From contig NZ_CP009245.1 in NCBI RefSeq assembly GCF_001941445.1, forward strand, positions 1,139,992 to 1,203,991: 64,000 nucleotides of DNA. Direction: 5' to 3'. The notes beneath the pieces are model-generated. The model did no database searches. It was not told where the DNA came from and saw only the letters and a program-made list of their open reading frames with translations. Both the position numbers and the translations under genes were made by a program. The DNA is from Corynebacterium aquilae DSM 44791. Its GTDB lineage: Bacteria > Actinomycetota > Actinomycetes > Mycobacteriales > Mycobacteriaceae. Below, piece by piece: positions 16,765-25,476 of the stretch. Every line of letters starts with the position of its first letter. Position 1 is the stretch's first letter.

Positions 16765-17793
16765 ATGGCTAAAAAAGACAACGTCATCTACGTCAACTTC
16801 GGCGCCCCCACCCCAGGAACCCCCGAACCAACCCCCGCCAGCCCCCACTACACCAGCGACAACGCCACCAGCCTCGCCGGGGCCATGATCTACGACGCCG
16901 TCGTCGCCAACGCTGATGCCGGAAGAATCAGCCGCGGCAAAGCCTACGCCGCCAACGGCGCAGTCGTCCGGCTGTCCCTAACCCCCGGACTCATCCGCGG
17001 TGTCATCGCCGGCAGCCAACCCGAACCCTTCCACGCCAGCATCGAACTATCCCACCCCACCGCCGCCCACATGCAAGAAATCGTCGACGCCCTCGCCACC
17101 ACCCCCGGCGGAAAAATCGGCCTCATGCGGGCAGTACACAGCCCCACCGGCCTCAACATGCTGCTGCTCGGGCAACGCCCCACCCAACAAGACTCCACCC
17201 CACCGTATAGTCGCGTCCCCGTCACCCTCAATTGCAGCTGCCCCGACTACGCCCGCGGCAACACCTGCAAACACCTCGTCGCCCTGGCACTAGCCACCAA
17301 CGACAGACTCAACACCAACCCCGAAACCATCTTCGACCTATTCCACCTCACCGCCGACACCCTCATCAACGCCCAACTCGCCCACCACAACACCCCCAAA
17401 ACCACCGGCCACACCACCGGCGAAACCACCACAGACTCCCAGCCCGACACCCCCACCGCCGAACACTTCTGGCAAGGCCACCCACTCCCAGACATCCCAG
17501 AACTTGGCGTGCGAGACTCACTCGAACACGGCGACATCAGACACCTTCGCGCCGCCCTGCGCGTCATCACCTACAGCCGCTTCGAAGAAATGCGCATCAT
17601 CGACGAACTCCGCGACATCTTCGACGACATCATCGACACCGGAAGCTTCGACGACCACGACATCGACCTCACCCAAGCCCCCACCGGAGACGGCTGGGAC
17701 AACTACCGCACCCTCGGCGACCACAACCAACCCCTGCCCCGACTCAAAGACCACACCCCACACTTCGACGACGACACCCCACCAACCCCCTAA
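16765..17793 (+). CDS. SWIM zinc-finger protein
   Basis: 342 residues. The SWIM motif is Cys157-x-Cys159-x8-Cys168-x-His170 (NCSCPDYARGNTCKHLVAL), a zinc-binding fold thought to contact DNA or protein. The N-terminal 140 residues resemble the usual domain of bacterial SWIM partners of Snf2 helicases (GRISRGKAYAANGAV). The C-terminal 170 residues are Thr/Asp rich and probably partly disordered. The gene lies 40 bases after the Snf2 gene and 60 before the nuclease gene. In many Actinobacteria, SWIM and Snf2 genes are paired, so the two products likely work together. Confidence 0.88.
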   Translation: MAKKDNVIYVNFGAPTPGTPEPTPASPHYTSDNATSLAGAMIYDAVVANADAGRISRGKAYAANGAVVRLSLTPGLIRGVIAGSQPEPFHASIELSHPTAAHMQEIVDALATTPGGKIGLMRAVHSPTGLNMLLLGQRPTQQDSTPPYSRVPVTLNCSCPDYARGNTCKHLVALALATNDRLNTNPETIFDLFHLTADTLINAQLAHHNTPKTTGHTTGETTTDSQPDTPTAEHFWQGHPLPDIPELGVRDSLEHGDIRHLRAALRVITYSRFEEMRIIDELRDIFDDIIDTGSFDDHDIDLTQAPTGDGWDNYRTLGDHNQPLPRLKDHTPHFDDDTPPTP

Positions 17794-17853
17794 ACCCAAC
17801 CACCGGCACAACACCACCACCGCAATTGCGGGCCACATGGTAGAGAAGAACAC

Positions 17854-19008
17854 ATGAACGTGCGTTTTCTTCACACCTCCGACTGGCAAATCGGAGCCAC
17901 CTACTGGATGCTCGACGCCGACGGCCAAGCCCGACTCGACCAAGCCCGACTCGACGCCATCCGCACCATGGGAACCATCGCCCACGACACCAACTGCGCC
18001 TTCATGCTCGTCGCAGGCGACATCTTCGACAAAAACAGCCTGAAGAAAACCACCCTCAACCGGGCCCTAGAAACCATCAAATCCATCCCCGTGCCCGTCT
18101 ACCTCCTCCCCGGCAACCACGACCCCCTCACCGCCGACAGCGTCTTCTACCAAGCCACCCAACTCGACAACGTCACCGTCCTCGACCACACCGGGCCCTT
18201 CACCGTCACCGACCACGTCGAACTCGTCGCCGCACCACTGCTCACCCGCCACACCTACGAAGACCCCGTCGCACGCATGCTCAGCACCCTCGACACCCCC
18301 GCCCCCGGCACCATCCGCATCGCCTGCGGCCACGGCGCAGTCGACAGCCACACCAGCATCGCACAACCCAACACCATCGACCTGGCCACCGTCACCGAAG
18401 CACTCGACAACCACCTCATCGACTACCTCGCACTCGGCGACACCCACTCCACCCGCCAACTCGACGAACACAACCGCATCTACTACTCCGGCGCCCCAGA
18501 AGTCACCGACTTCCACGACTTCGACGGCCACCCCATCGGAGCCACCACCGGCAGCAACGAAACCAACTCCGGCAACTGCCTCGTCGTCGACATCACCAAA
18601 GACACCACCGGCCCCGCGGCCATCACCGTCACCCCCCACACCACCGGCACCTGGACCTTCCAAGCCCACACCCGCGACTGCAACAGCCAACACGACGCCG
18701 AAGAATTCATCACCTTCCTAAAAAGCTTCACCGACAAACCACGCACCGTCATCAAATACGCCCTCATCGGCACCGTCGACGTCGCCACCAAACAATTCCT
18801 CGAACACCAACTCAACGAACTCGAACCCACCTTCGCCGCCCTCTACCCCCGCACCAGACTCCACCACCTCACCCTCAACCCCAGCGACGACGACCTCGAC
18901 AACCTCAACCTCAACGGCTACGCCAACCAAGCCCTCAAAGAACTCATCGACAACGACGAAACAGACGCCCTCAGCCTGATGTTCCGACTCACCCAGGACC
19001 AGCAATGA
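17854..19008 (+). CDS. Mre11/SbcD-like metallophosphoesterase nuclease
   Basis: 384 residues. Calcineurin-like phosphoesterase motifs: HTSDWQIG at the N-terminus (motif I), AGDIFD (motif II), PGNHD (87-90), CGHGAV and LGDTHS. Motif I has Gln where Mre11 and SbcD usually have the metal-binding His (D-x-H). This DWQ form occurs in an actinobacterial subgroup as far as I recall. A GAGAAG ribosome site precedes the ATG. The stop overlaps the start of the ATPase gene by 4 bases, so the two are made together as nuclease and ATPase subunits of one complex. It would process DNA ends or hairpins. Confidence 0.88.
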   Translation: MNVRFLHTSDWQIGATYWMLDADGQARLDQARLDAIRTMGTIAHDTNCAFMLVAGDIFDKNSLKKTTLNRALETIKSIPVPVYLLPGNHDPLTADSVFYQATQLDNVTVLDHTGPFTVTDHVELVAAPLLTRHTYEDPVARMLSTLDTPAPGTIRIACGHGAVDSHTSIAQPNTIDLATVTEALDNHLIDYLALGDTHSTRQLDEHNRIYYSGAPEVTDFHDFDGHPIGATTGSNETNSGNCLVVDITKDTTGPAAITVTPHTTGTWTFQAHTRDCNSQHDAEEFITFLKSFTDKPRTVIKYALIGTVDVATKQFLEHQLNELEPTFAALYPRTRLHHLTLNPSDDDLDNLNLNGYANQALKELIDNDETDALSLMFRLTQDQQ

Positions 19009-21671
19009 TCATCCACAGCATCGAACTCCACCACGTCAAAGGCATCGAACACCTCCACCTCGACAACCTCAACCCCACCGGCGTCACCGTCATCCACGGG
19101 CCCAACGAAAAAGGAAAATCCACCATCCTTTACGCCCTCCAACAGGCCCTCACCCTCAAACACGGATCCACCGCAGCCCCCGCCAAAAACATGACCCCCA
19201 AAGGCACCTCCGAAGGATCCACCATCATCCTCGACGCCACCATCGGCACCGAAAAAATCCACCTCGAAAAAACCTACAACTACAAGAAAAAATGCCTGCT
19301 GAAAACCTCCCGCGGCACCCTCACCGGAAACCAAGCAGAAGACGCCCTGGCACAACTACTCAACAACAGCGTTGACAACGACCTCAAAGACATCCTCTTC
19401 GTCGAACAAGGAAACCTCGACAACGCCCTCCAAGCCCTCGGCCTGCCCTCCCTCCAACGCAGCCTCGACACCTTCACCAACGACCACCACCACACCCACC
19501 ACACCGACGACCACCTCATCGAAGCCGCCGCCGCAGAATACAAGCGCTACTACACCGAAAAAACCGCCAAAACCGCCGGCGAACTCAAAGACGCCACCAC
19601 CACCCTCACCGCCGCAGAAGACACCTGCAAACAACTACGCGAAAAAGCCCAAGCACTCCGCGAACACGTAGAAAACGTCGCCCGACTCACCGAACAACGC
19701 GACACCGCCACCGCAGACATCGACACCCGCAAACAACACGTCGCCGAAGCACAACTCGCCGCCGAACAAGCCCAACAAGTGCAACAACACTACGACGCCA
19801 CCATCGCCACCCGCGCACAAGCCATCGCCGACTACACCCACACCGAACAACTCCACCAACGCCGCGAAGAACTCGCCAAAGACCTCACCCGAGCACAACA
19901 AGCCGCAACAGACGCCGCACAAACCCACCAAGAACTCGCCGACAAAGTCGCACAACACCGCGACAAACTCGACGCCGCCGAAAAAGACATCAAAGACCAC
20001 GAACAACACGCCCAACAAGCGCGCACCCAACGCCGACGCGTCACCGCACAACGCGACCTCGTCCAAGTATTCTCCGACGCCACCGCAGCCAAAAACCTCT
20101 ACGACAAAGCCCAACGCGCCAGCAACGAACTCGATCACGCACACAAACAACGCGACACCCGCCCCATTAGCGCCGCAGACGTTGAACGCATCGCCACCAT
20201 CGACGTCGACCTGCGCACCGCCCGCAGCGTCCTACAAGCAACCAGCACCCAAGTAGAACTCGTCGCCGAAAATACCCAAGAAATCACCTACGGCGACGAC
20301 ACCATCCAACTCACAGCACACACCCCACTAACCCGCGCCCTCACCGAACCCATCGCCATCACCATCGGCGAAGTGCGCGCCACCATCACCCCCGGGCGCA
20401 GCGAAAACCAAGCCCGAGACGACGTCGAAAAACTCCAGGAAAAACTACACACCGCACTCGTTGACCTCGGGGTAGAGAACCTTGACGAAGCCCGCGACAA
20501 AGCCGAAGCCGCAGCAGTCGCCCAACACAACTACGAACGCGCCCACCAAGCCCTCGACGCCCTCCTCGGCGAAGAAACCCTCGACGAACTCAAACGACGC
20601 GCCGAAGAACTCGACACCCGAATGCTTCGACTCAGCCAAGACATCGAAGACGGACAAACCTTCCTGAGCACCCTCACCCCAGACACAACCGAACACACCC
20701 TGGCAGAACTGTCCGCACAAGTCCACCAATCCACCACAGCAGAAGACACCGCCGACCAACACCTCGCCGACGCCCGCACCAACCGCGACCTCCTGCTCAA
20801 CTCACCCCTGCTGCAACAATTCGCCCAAGCCGAAACCCTCCACCAAGCCACCAAAGAAGCCCAAAACCGCGCAGAAGACAAACTGCGCACCTTCGACGAA
20901 GAACACGACCCAGAAGAACTCGCAGCCCTGGCCCACACCCAGCAAGCCGCAGTCGCCGAAGCCGGACGCGCAGTCGAACAAGCCCGAGCCCAGCTCGAAC
21001 AAGCACAACCCGAAATGGCAGCCAGCATCGCCGAAGGCGCAGTCGCAGCCCTCGAACGCACCCTGGAAACCGTCCGCCAAGCCGACATGGACATCAACAA
21101 ACACCTCAGCTACATCGACGCAGCCCAAGGCATAGAAGAACAACTAGCCCACGCAGAAGCACACCTCACAGACGCCCGCCGGCGCTTCGAGGCAGTGTCG
21201 CGCCGGGCGCATGCGGCGAAGGTGTTGTTCGAGACACTGGTGCGTTGTCGTGATGCAGCCCGTGCCGCCTACGCGCAGCCCTATACGGATTTGCTGGATC
21301 AGTTGATGACGAGCGTGTTTGGTCATCCTTCGGCTACCGACCTCAACGACAAGTTGGAGGTATCTGGCCGCCGGCAGGATGGGGAGATTGTGGAGCTGAC
21401 GCAGTTGTCGGGTGGTGCGCAAGAACAATTGTCGATCTTGCAGCGTTTGGCGATTGTCCAGTTGGTGGGGGAGGACGAGGGAGTGCCGCTGATCATTGAT
21501 GACCCTTTGGGCAATACTGATTCTTTGCGGTTGCGGGCGATGTCTGCGTTGATTGCGCAGGCCGCGAAGAAGCATCAGGTGATCATTTTGACGTGCGCGC
21601 CGGAGCGTTTCGATTATGTGGCGGGCGCGGATGTGCGGTCGATGTCGCAGCTTTTGGGGGCTGCCGCTTAG
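19005..21671 (+). CDS. SMC/SbcC-like coiled-coil ATPase
   Basis: 888 residues. Walker A GPNEKGKST at 32-40, long heptad-rich arms about 170-780, ABC signature LSGGAQEQLSIL near 801, Walker B VPLIIDDP near 827-834 and a final helix. This is the Rad50/SbcC layout. The protein is shorter than typical SbcC, and I find no CxxC zinc hook in the middle of the coiled coil; in that it resembles YhaN-type ATPases. The partner nuclease overlaps upstream. Base composition changes abruptly at about 21180: the last 160 codons use G/T-ending codons, the rest almost only C. Confidence 0.9.
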   Translation: MIIHSIELHHVKGIEHLHLDNLNPTGVTVIHGPNEKGKSTILYALQQALTLKHGSTAAPAKNMTPKGTSEGSTIILDATIGTEKIHLEKTYNYKKKCLLKTSRGTLTGNQAEDALAQLLNNSVDNDLKDILFVEQGNLDNALQALGLPSLQRSLDTFTNDHHHTHHTDDHLIEAAAAEYKRYYTEKTAKTAGELKDATTTLTAAEDTCKQLREKAQALREHVENVARLTEQRDTATADIDTRKQHVAEAQLAAEQAQQVQQHYDATIATRAQAIADYTHTEQLHQRREELAKDLTRAQQAATDAAQTHQELADKVAQHRDKLDAAEKDIKDHEQHAQQARTQRRRVTAQRDLVQVFSDATAAKNLYDKAQRASNELDHAHKQRDTRPISAADVERIATIDVDLRTARSVLQATSTQVELVAENTQEITYGDDTIQLTAHTPLTRALTEPIAITIGEVRATITPGRSENQARDDVEKLQEKLHTALVDLGVENLDEARDKAEAAAVAQHNYERAHQALDALLGEETLDELKRRAEELDTRMLRLSQDIEDGQTFLSTLTPDTTEHTLAELSAQVHQSTTAEDTADQHLADARTNRDLLLNSPLLQQFAQAETLHQATKEAQNRAEDKLRTFDEEHDPEELAALAHTQQAAVAEAGRAVEQARAQLEQAQPEMAASIAEGAVAALERTLETVRQADMDINKHLSYIDAAQGIEEQLAHAEAHLTDARRRFEAVSRRAHAAKVLFETLVRCRDAARAAYAQPYTDLLDQLMTSVFGHPSATDLNDKLEVSGRRQDGEIVELTQLSGGAQEQLSILQRLAIVQLVGEDEGVPLIIDDPLGNTDSLRLRAMSALIAQAAKKHQVIILTCAPERFDYVAGADVRSMSQLLGAAA

Positions 21672-21695
21672 CCGGGCTGCTATTAGGCAGAAGAA

Positions 21696-21729
21696 AAGTC
21701 CTGCACAAGCGGGTGCTTGTGCAGGACTT
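21696..21729 (-). terminator. Terminator of tRNA-Arg, perfect 15-bp stem
   Basis: 21696-21710 pairs perfectly with 21715-21729 around GGGT. On the minus strand it directly follows the tRNA and runs into TTTTCTTCT. It may also help stop the ATPase transcript from the other side. Confidence 0.9.
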
Positions 21730-21731
21730 GG

Positions 21732-21807
21732 TGGTGCCCCCGACACGATTCGAACGTGCGACCTTTGGTACCGGAAACCAGTGCTCTATCCCCTGAGCTA
21801 CGGAGGC
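21732..21807 (-). tRNA. tRNA-Arg, anticodon CCG, CCA encoded
   Basis: On the minus strand 73 bases fold into a full cloverleaf: a 7-bp acceptor stem (GCCTCCG with CGGGGGC, one G-U), D stem GCTC/GAGC, anticodon loop TTCCGGT with CCG at positions 34-36, and T arm with GTTCGAATC. The 3' CCA is encoded (21732-21734). It reads CGG arginine codons. The first anticodon-stem pair is a C-A mismatch. A terminator follows. It separates the DNA-processing operon from the lactate genes. Confidence 0.95.
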
Positions 21808-21841
21808 GTGGTTGCTGTGATGGCAACTCTGCATATGTTAG

Positions 21842-21885
21842 CACCCCGCCCAATCCTGGCAGAAATACCCAGGGGAGGCGGGGTG
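21842..21885 (-). terminator. Hairpin after lutC
   Basis: CACCCCGCC (21842-21850) pairs with GGCGGGGTG (21877-21885), with CCTGG/CCAGG inside. It lies downstream of lutC on the minus strand. No T run, so only a probable terminator. Confidence 0.5.
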
Positions 21886-21918
21886 TTCGCGTCTTATCCG
21901 CGGGGTGTGGTTGTCGGG

Positions 21919-22575
21919 TTAGTCGACGATGACCACGATGAGGGTGCGGGGGCCGTGGACGCCTTCGACGCGGTTGAGTTCGATGTCGGAGGTGGCCGAC
22001 GGGCCGGACACCATGGTGATGGGGCGAACTCGGTCGAGGCGTTCAACCATTTCCGGCACGCCGTAGACCACGGAGTCCATGCGGACGATGCAGACGTGGC
22101 AGTCGGGGACCAGGGTCAGTGCGCGACGGCCACACAGCGGCCCGGATTCCAGGCAGATGGTGCCGGTTTGGGCGCTGGTGACGTGACTGTCGGTGACGAC
22201 GGCGTCGACGGAGTTGAGGTCGCGCGGGTCGTTGTCGGCGGAGTCGGGTAGGGCGTTTCCGCTGAAGGAGGCGAACAGTGCCTTGTCTAGGCCCGGTGCG
22301 TAGACCACATCTTTGGCGTTGCGGTCGGCCAGGATGCCCGCGATGACGTCCGGCAGGGAGGCTGCGTCGGTCTGCTTGACGATGGCTTTGTAGTCCACGA
22401 GGCGGTCGACGAGAACGTCTTTGAGTTCTTCTCGGGAGAAGGAATAGGTGACGTTGTAGTCGCGCGGGACTTCGTGGCGGCCGGCGGGGGTGTTGGCGAG
22501 CTTGTGGGCGTTGCGAATGCGGCTGAGGATTTCCTTTTTAGCTGCTTCGTTGCGCACGCTGTCGAAGTCGTTCAC
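21919..22575 (-). CDS. lutC: L-lactate utilisation protein C (LUD domain)
   Basis: 218 residues, a single LUD domain with the family stretches [25 protein letters not shown] ([13 protein letters not shown]) and [18 protein letters not shown]. LutC is the third subunit of the LutABC iron-sulfur complex, which oxidises L-lactate to pyruvate in organisms without, or in addition to, the flavin LldD enzyme. The ATG at 22575 lies one base after the lutB stop, so it is translated from the lutAB transcript. It has no membrane segment and acts at the cytoplasmic side of the membrane. Confidence 0.9.
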   Translation of the reverse strand: MNDFDSVRNEAAKKEILSRIRNAHKLANTPAGRHEVPRDYNVTYSFSREELKDVLVDRLVDYKAIVKQTDAASLPDVIAGILADRNAKDVVYAPGLDKALFASFSGNALPDSADNDPRDLNSVDAVVTDSHVTSAQTGTICLESGPLCGRRALTLVPDCHVCIVRMDSVVYGVPEMVERLDRVRPITMVSGPSATSDIELNRVEGVHGPRTLIVVIVD

Positions 22576-22576
22576 G

Positions 22577-24127
22577 TTAGCTCTCCTTCTTAATGGAGTC
22601 TTCGCCGTTGGCGCGGCTGGGGAGGCCTTCTTCGCGCATCTTCGACAGAAGTTGCTGGCCTTCGTCGGAGGCGAACCACTGGCGGAAGGACTTCTTTGGC
22701 GGCACGGCGGTGTCGCGCACGTCGGTCCAGCCGGCCAGGAAGCTCGGCAGGTGGGTGATTTTGCCGTTGAAGCCGCCCAGGATGCGGCCGGCGGCGACCA
22801 TGTGGGTGGCGGTGTTCCACAGCTTTTGGTTGCCGAAGACCAGGCCCATGGCGCCCATGATGGTGCCTTCGATCTTGGGCTTGTGGTGTTCGATCTTTTG
22901 GTGGCGCAGCTCCAGCAGTGCGCTGGGGATGTCGATCATCACCGGGCAGGCCTCGAAGCAGGCGCCACACAGGGAGGAAGCGTAGGGCAGGGAGGCGTTG
23001 GGGTCATGGGAGGAGTCCATGCCGGTGAGCTGCGGGGTGAGGATCGCTCCGATGGGGCCGGGGTAGGTGGAGCCGTAGGCGTGGCCACCGGCGCGTTCGT
23101 AGACGGGGCACACGTTCAGGCAGGCGGAGCAGCGGATGCACTTGAGTGCTTCGCGGCCGATTTCGTCGGCGAGGGCTGCGGTGCGGCCGTTGTCGACCAG
23201 CACGATGTGGAAGTTCTTCGGGCCGTCGCCTTCGGTGACACCAGACCACAGGGAGGTGTAGGGGTTCATGCGCTCACCGGTGGAGGAGCGGGGGAGAAGC
23301 TGCAGGAACACTTCGAAGTCTTTGAAGGTCGGCAGGAGTTTCTCGATGCCCATCACGGAGATGAGGGTTTCCGGGAGGGTGAGGCACATGCGGCCGTTGC
23401 CTTCGGATTCCACGATGGCGACGGTGCCGGTTTCGGCGACGCCGAAGTTGGCGCCGGAGATCGCCACTTTGGCTTCCATGAACTGTTGGCGCAGGAACGT
23501 GCGGCTGGCTTCGGCGAGTTCTGCGGGTTCGGTGGATAGGGAGTCGTCGGTGTGCGGCATTTCGCGGACGAAGATGTCGCGAATTTCGGCGCGGTTGCGG
23601 TGGATGGCCGGCACCAGGATGTGGGAGGGGGTGTCGTGGCCGAGCTGGACGATGAGCTCTGCGAGGTCGGTCTCACGGGCGGAGATGCCGGCTTCTTTGA
23701 GCTGGTCGTTTAGGCCGATTTCCATGGTGGCCATGGACTTGATCTTTACGACGTGGTCTTCGCCGGTTTCTTTGACCAGGCGGGTGACGATTTCGCCGGC
23801 CTCTTTGGCGTCGCGGGCCCAGTGCACGTGTCCGCCACGGGCGGTGACGGAGGCTTCGAACTGTTCGAGCAGTTCGGGCATGCGGGCCATGACGTCGCGT
23901 TTGATGTTGGAGCCGGCTTCGCGCAGTGCTTGCCAGTCGTCGATTTCGTTGATCACGGCGGCGCGCTTGTCGCGGATCGTGTGGGTGGCCTTGTGGAGGT
24001 TGCGACGCTGGGTGGCGTTGTAGAGCTCGTGGTGGGCGGCCTTTTGGAAGGTTTCGGTGCCGCGGAGGTGACCCACGCCTTCGGGGGCGCGGGGCGGCAT
24101 GGTCGGGTTGCCGAGGAACGTGGTCAC
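22577..24127 (-). CDS. lutB: L-lactate utilisation iron-sulfur protein B
   Basis: 516 residues from GTG at 24127, which overlaps the lutA stop (GTGA); an in-frame extension to 24388 only runs through lutA and is rejected. The first 300 residues are a LUD domain ([18 protein letters not shown]). Two 4Fe-4S sites follow, [12 protein letters not shown] and CGACFEACP, and the C-terminus ([19 protein letters not shown]) is typical for LutB/YkgF. It passes electrons from lactate oxidation. Order lutA-lutB-lutC is the standard operon. Confidence 0.93.
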   Translation of the reverse strand: MTTFLGNPTMPPRAPEGVGHLRGTETFQKAAHHELYNATQRRNLHKATHTIRDKRAAVINEIDDWQALREAGSNIKRDVMARMPELLEQFEASVTARGGHVHWARDAKEAGEIVTRLVKETGEDHVVKIKSMATMEIGLNDQLKEAGISARETDLAELIVQLGHDTPSHILVPAIHRNRAEIRDIFVREMPHTDDSLSTEPAELAEASRTFLRQQFMEAKVAISGANFGVAETGTVAIVESEGNGRMCLTLPETLISVMGIEKLLPTFKDFEVFLQLLPRSSTGERMNPYTSLWSGVTEGDGPKNFHIVLVDNGRTAALADEIGREALKCIRCSACLNVCPVYERAGGHAYGSTYPGPIGAILTPQLTGMDSSHDPNASLPYASSLCGACFEACPVMIDIPSALLELRHQKIEHHKPKIEGTIMGAMGLVFGNQKLWNTATHMVAAGRILGGFNGKITHLPSFLAGWTDVRDTAVPPKKSFRQWFASDEGQQLLSKMREEGLPSRANGEDSIKKES

Positions 24128-24909
24128 AGCATGACCTCCTTGGAGTACACAGCAGAGGTGGGCGACCAGGGGTGTTCCTTGGTCGAGGCGAGGATTTCCG
24201 CCATGTGCAGGGCGCGAGTGCCTGCGTGCTGGCGGGAGAGGGCGCCACCGATGTTCATCAGGCAGGAGGCGTCGCCGGCGGTGACGTATTCCGCTTCGGT
24301 GGTCTTGATGTTGCGCACCTTGTCTCCGACCATGGAGGCGGAGGTTTCGGCGTTTTTCACGGAGAAGGTGCCGCCGAAGCCGCAGCATTCGTCAGCGTGG
24401 GGCAGCTCGACCAGGTCGATGCCTTCGACGTTGCGTAGCAGGCGCAGCGGGCGGTCGCCGACTTTCAAAAAGCGCAGGCTGTGGCAGGTGGAGTGGTAGG
24501 TGACGCGGTGGGGGAAGAAGGCCCCGACGTTGTCGACGCCTGCGACATCGATGAGGAATTCGGACAGGTCGTAGGTTTTTGCGGCGGTGGTACGTGCCGC
24601 GTCGACCAGGGCTTTGTTGCCGTAGCGGGATGCGACGTGCTCGTGTTGTTCGCGGACGGCGCCGGTGCAGGAGCCGGAGGGGGCGACGACGCAGTCGATG
24701 GAGGGATCGGAGAAGGCGTCCACGTAGTTTTTGATCTGCGGGATGGCTTCGCGCTGGTATCCGGTGTTGACGTGCATCTGCCCGCAGCAGGACTGCTCGG
24801 GCGGGAAGACTACTTCATGACCCAGTCGGCTGAGAATGACCGCGGTGGCTTTGACCACGTCGGGAAACATTGCATCGCCGATGCAGGTGGAGAAGAGAGC
24901 TACGCGCAT
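24124..24909 (-). CDS. lutA: L-lactate utilisation protein A (CCG-domain subunit)
   Basis: 261 residues. Two CCG domains of the heterodisulfide-reductase/GlpC type are visible, with SCCGQMHVNTG and ECCGFGGTF, and upstream Cys in STCIGD and HSTCHS. These bind an iron-sulfur or related site. First gene of lutABC, with AAGGAG before the ATG. A spacer with a strong terminator separates it from lldP, so it likely has its own promoter in 24910-25400. Confidence 0.92.
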   Translation of the reverse strand: MRVALFSTCIGDAMFPDVVKATAVILSRLGHEVVFPPEQSCCGQMHVNTGYQREAIPQIKNYVDAFSDPSIDCVVAPSGSCTGAVREQHEHVASRYGNKALVDAARTTAAKTYDLSEFLIDVAGVDNVGAFFPHRVTYHSTCHSLRFLKVGDRPLRLLRNVEGIDLVELPHADECCGFGGTFSVKNAETSASMVGDKVRNIKTTEAEYVTAGDASCLMNIGGALSRQHAGTRALHMAEILASTKEHPWSPTSAVYSKEVML

Positions 24910-25476
24910 GGGGTGCTCCTTAGGAAATTTTATGAGGGTATTGGTTCACAAAAGCCGTCCGAAAGAAAGAATTTTCTTCCCACAAAGGAAAGGGAGTTTA
25001 TTCTCATTTTTCCTGTTCAACATTTATTTCTCCCGGGGGTATCCGGCCCTTTTCGCAAAGCGGCGACTGGAGGTCGGGATGTGTTGGTGCTAACTGTCGA
25101 ACGGGCAGTGTGGCGTGCCGTTAATATTACCCTCTTTTGGGGGCGAGGGCGAAACGATTAGGGCTACCTACCTGCGGTTATTCCGCAACATGGATGTGTT
25201 AAAAAATGGGTGGCGCATTCCTGGCGGCAGTGTTGTGGTGGTTGAGAAGTTGGTGTTGGCAGGGGCTTGGTGGGGGAGGGGGAAAGCCGATGCGGGTTAA
25301 GGGGTGATAAGTCGAGGGCCCTTTTGAGGTGGGGAAAAGAAATCATTTTGTGAACCTTTTTGCATCAAGATTTGCCTGTGTTTTCTTGGTGGGTTTTGGG
25401 CGTTAAAAAACGCCCCGCACGGTGATGCGGGGCGTTGACATGCCGGGCGCTGTGTAAGCGCCGAAGCGATGGGGGA
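24910..25476. other. Intergenic region between lldP and lutA
   Basis: 567 bases. It holds the lldP terminator (25403-25436) and probably the lutABC promoter. The T/A-rich part 24960-25020 is the likeliest promoter area, but no clear -35/-10 pair or operator can be named. No gene seen. Confidence 0.6.
25403..25436 (-). terminator. Rho-independent terminator of lldP
   Basis: Arms 25409-25419 and 25426-25436 pair perfectly (AACGCCCCGCA). On the minus strand a run of six T follows. Confidence 0.92.

Noticed and set aside
21732..21807. tRNA-Arg as an integration site of the left-hand prophage
   Set aside because: It lies 20 kb away from the phage genes and no partial tRNA copy is seen near them.
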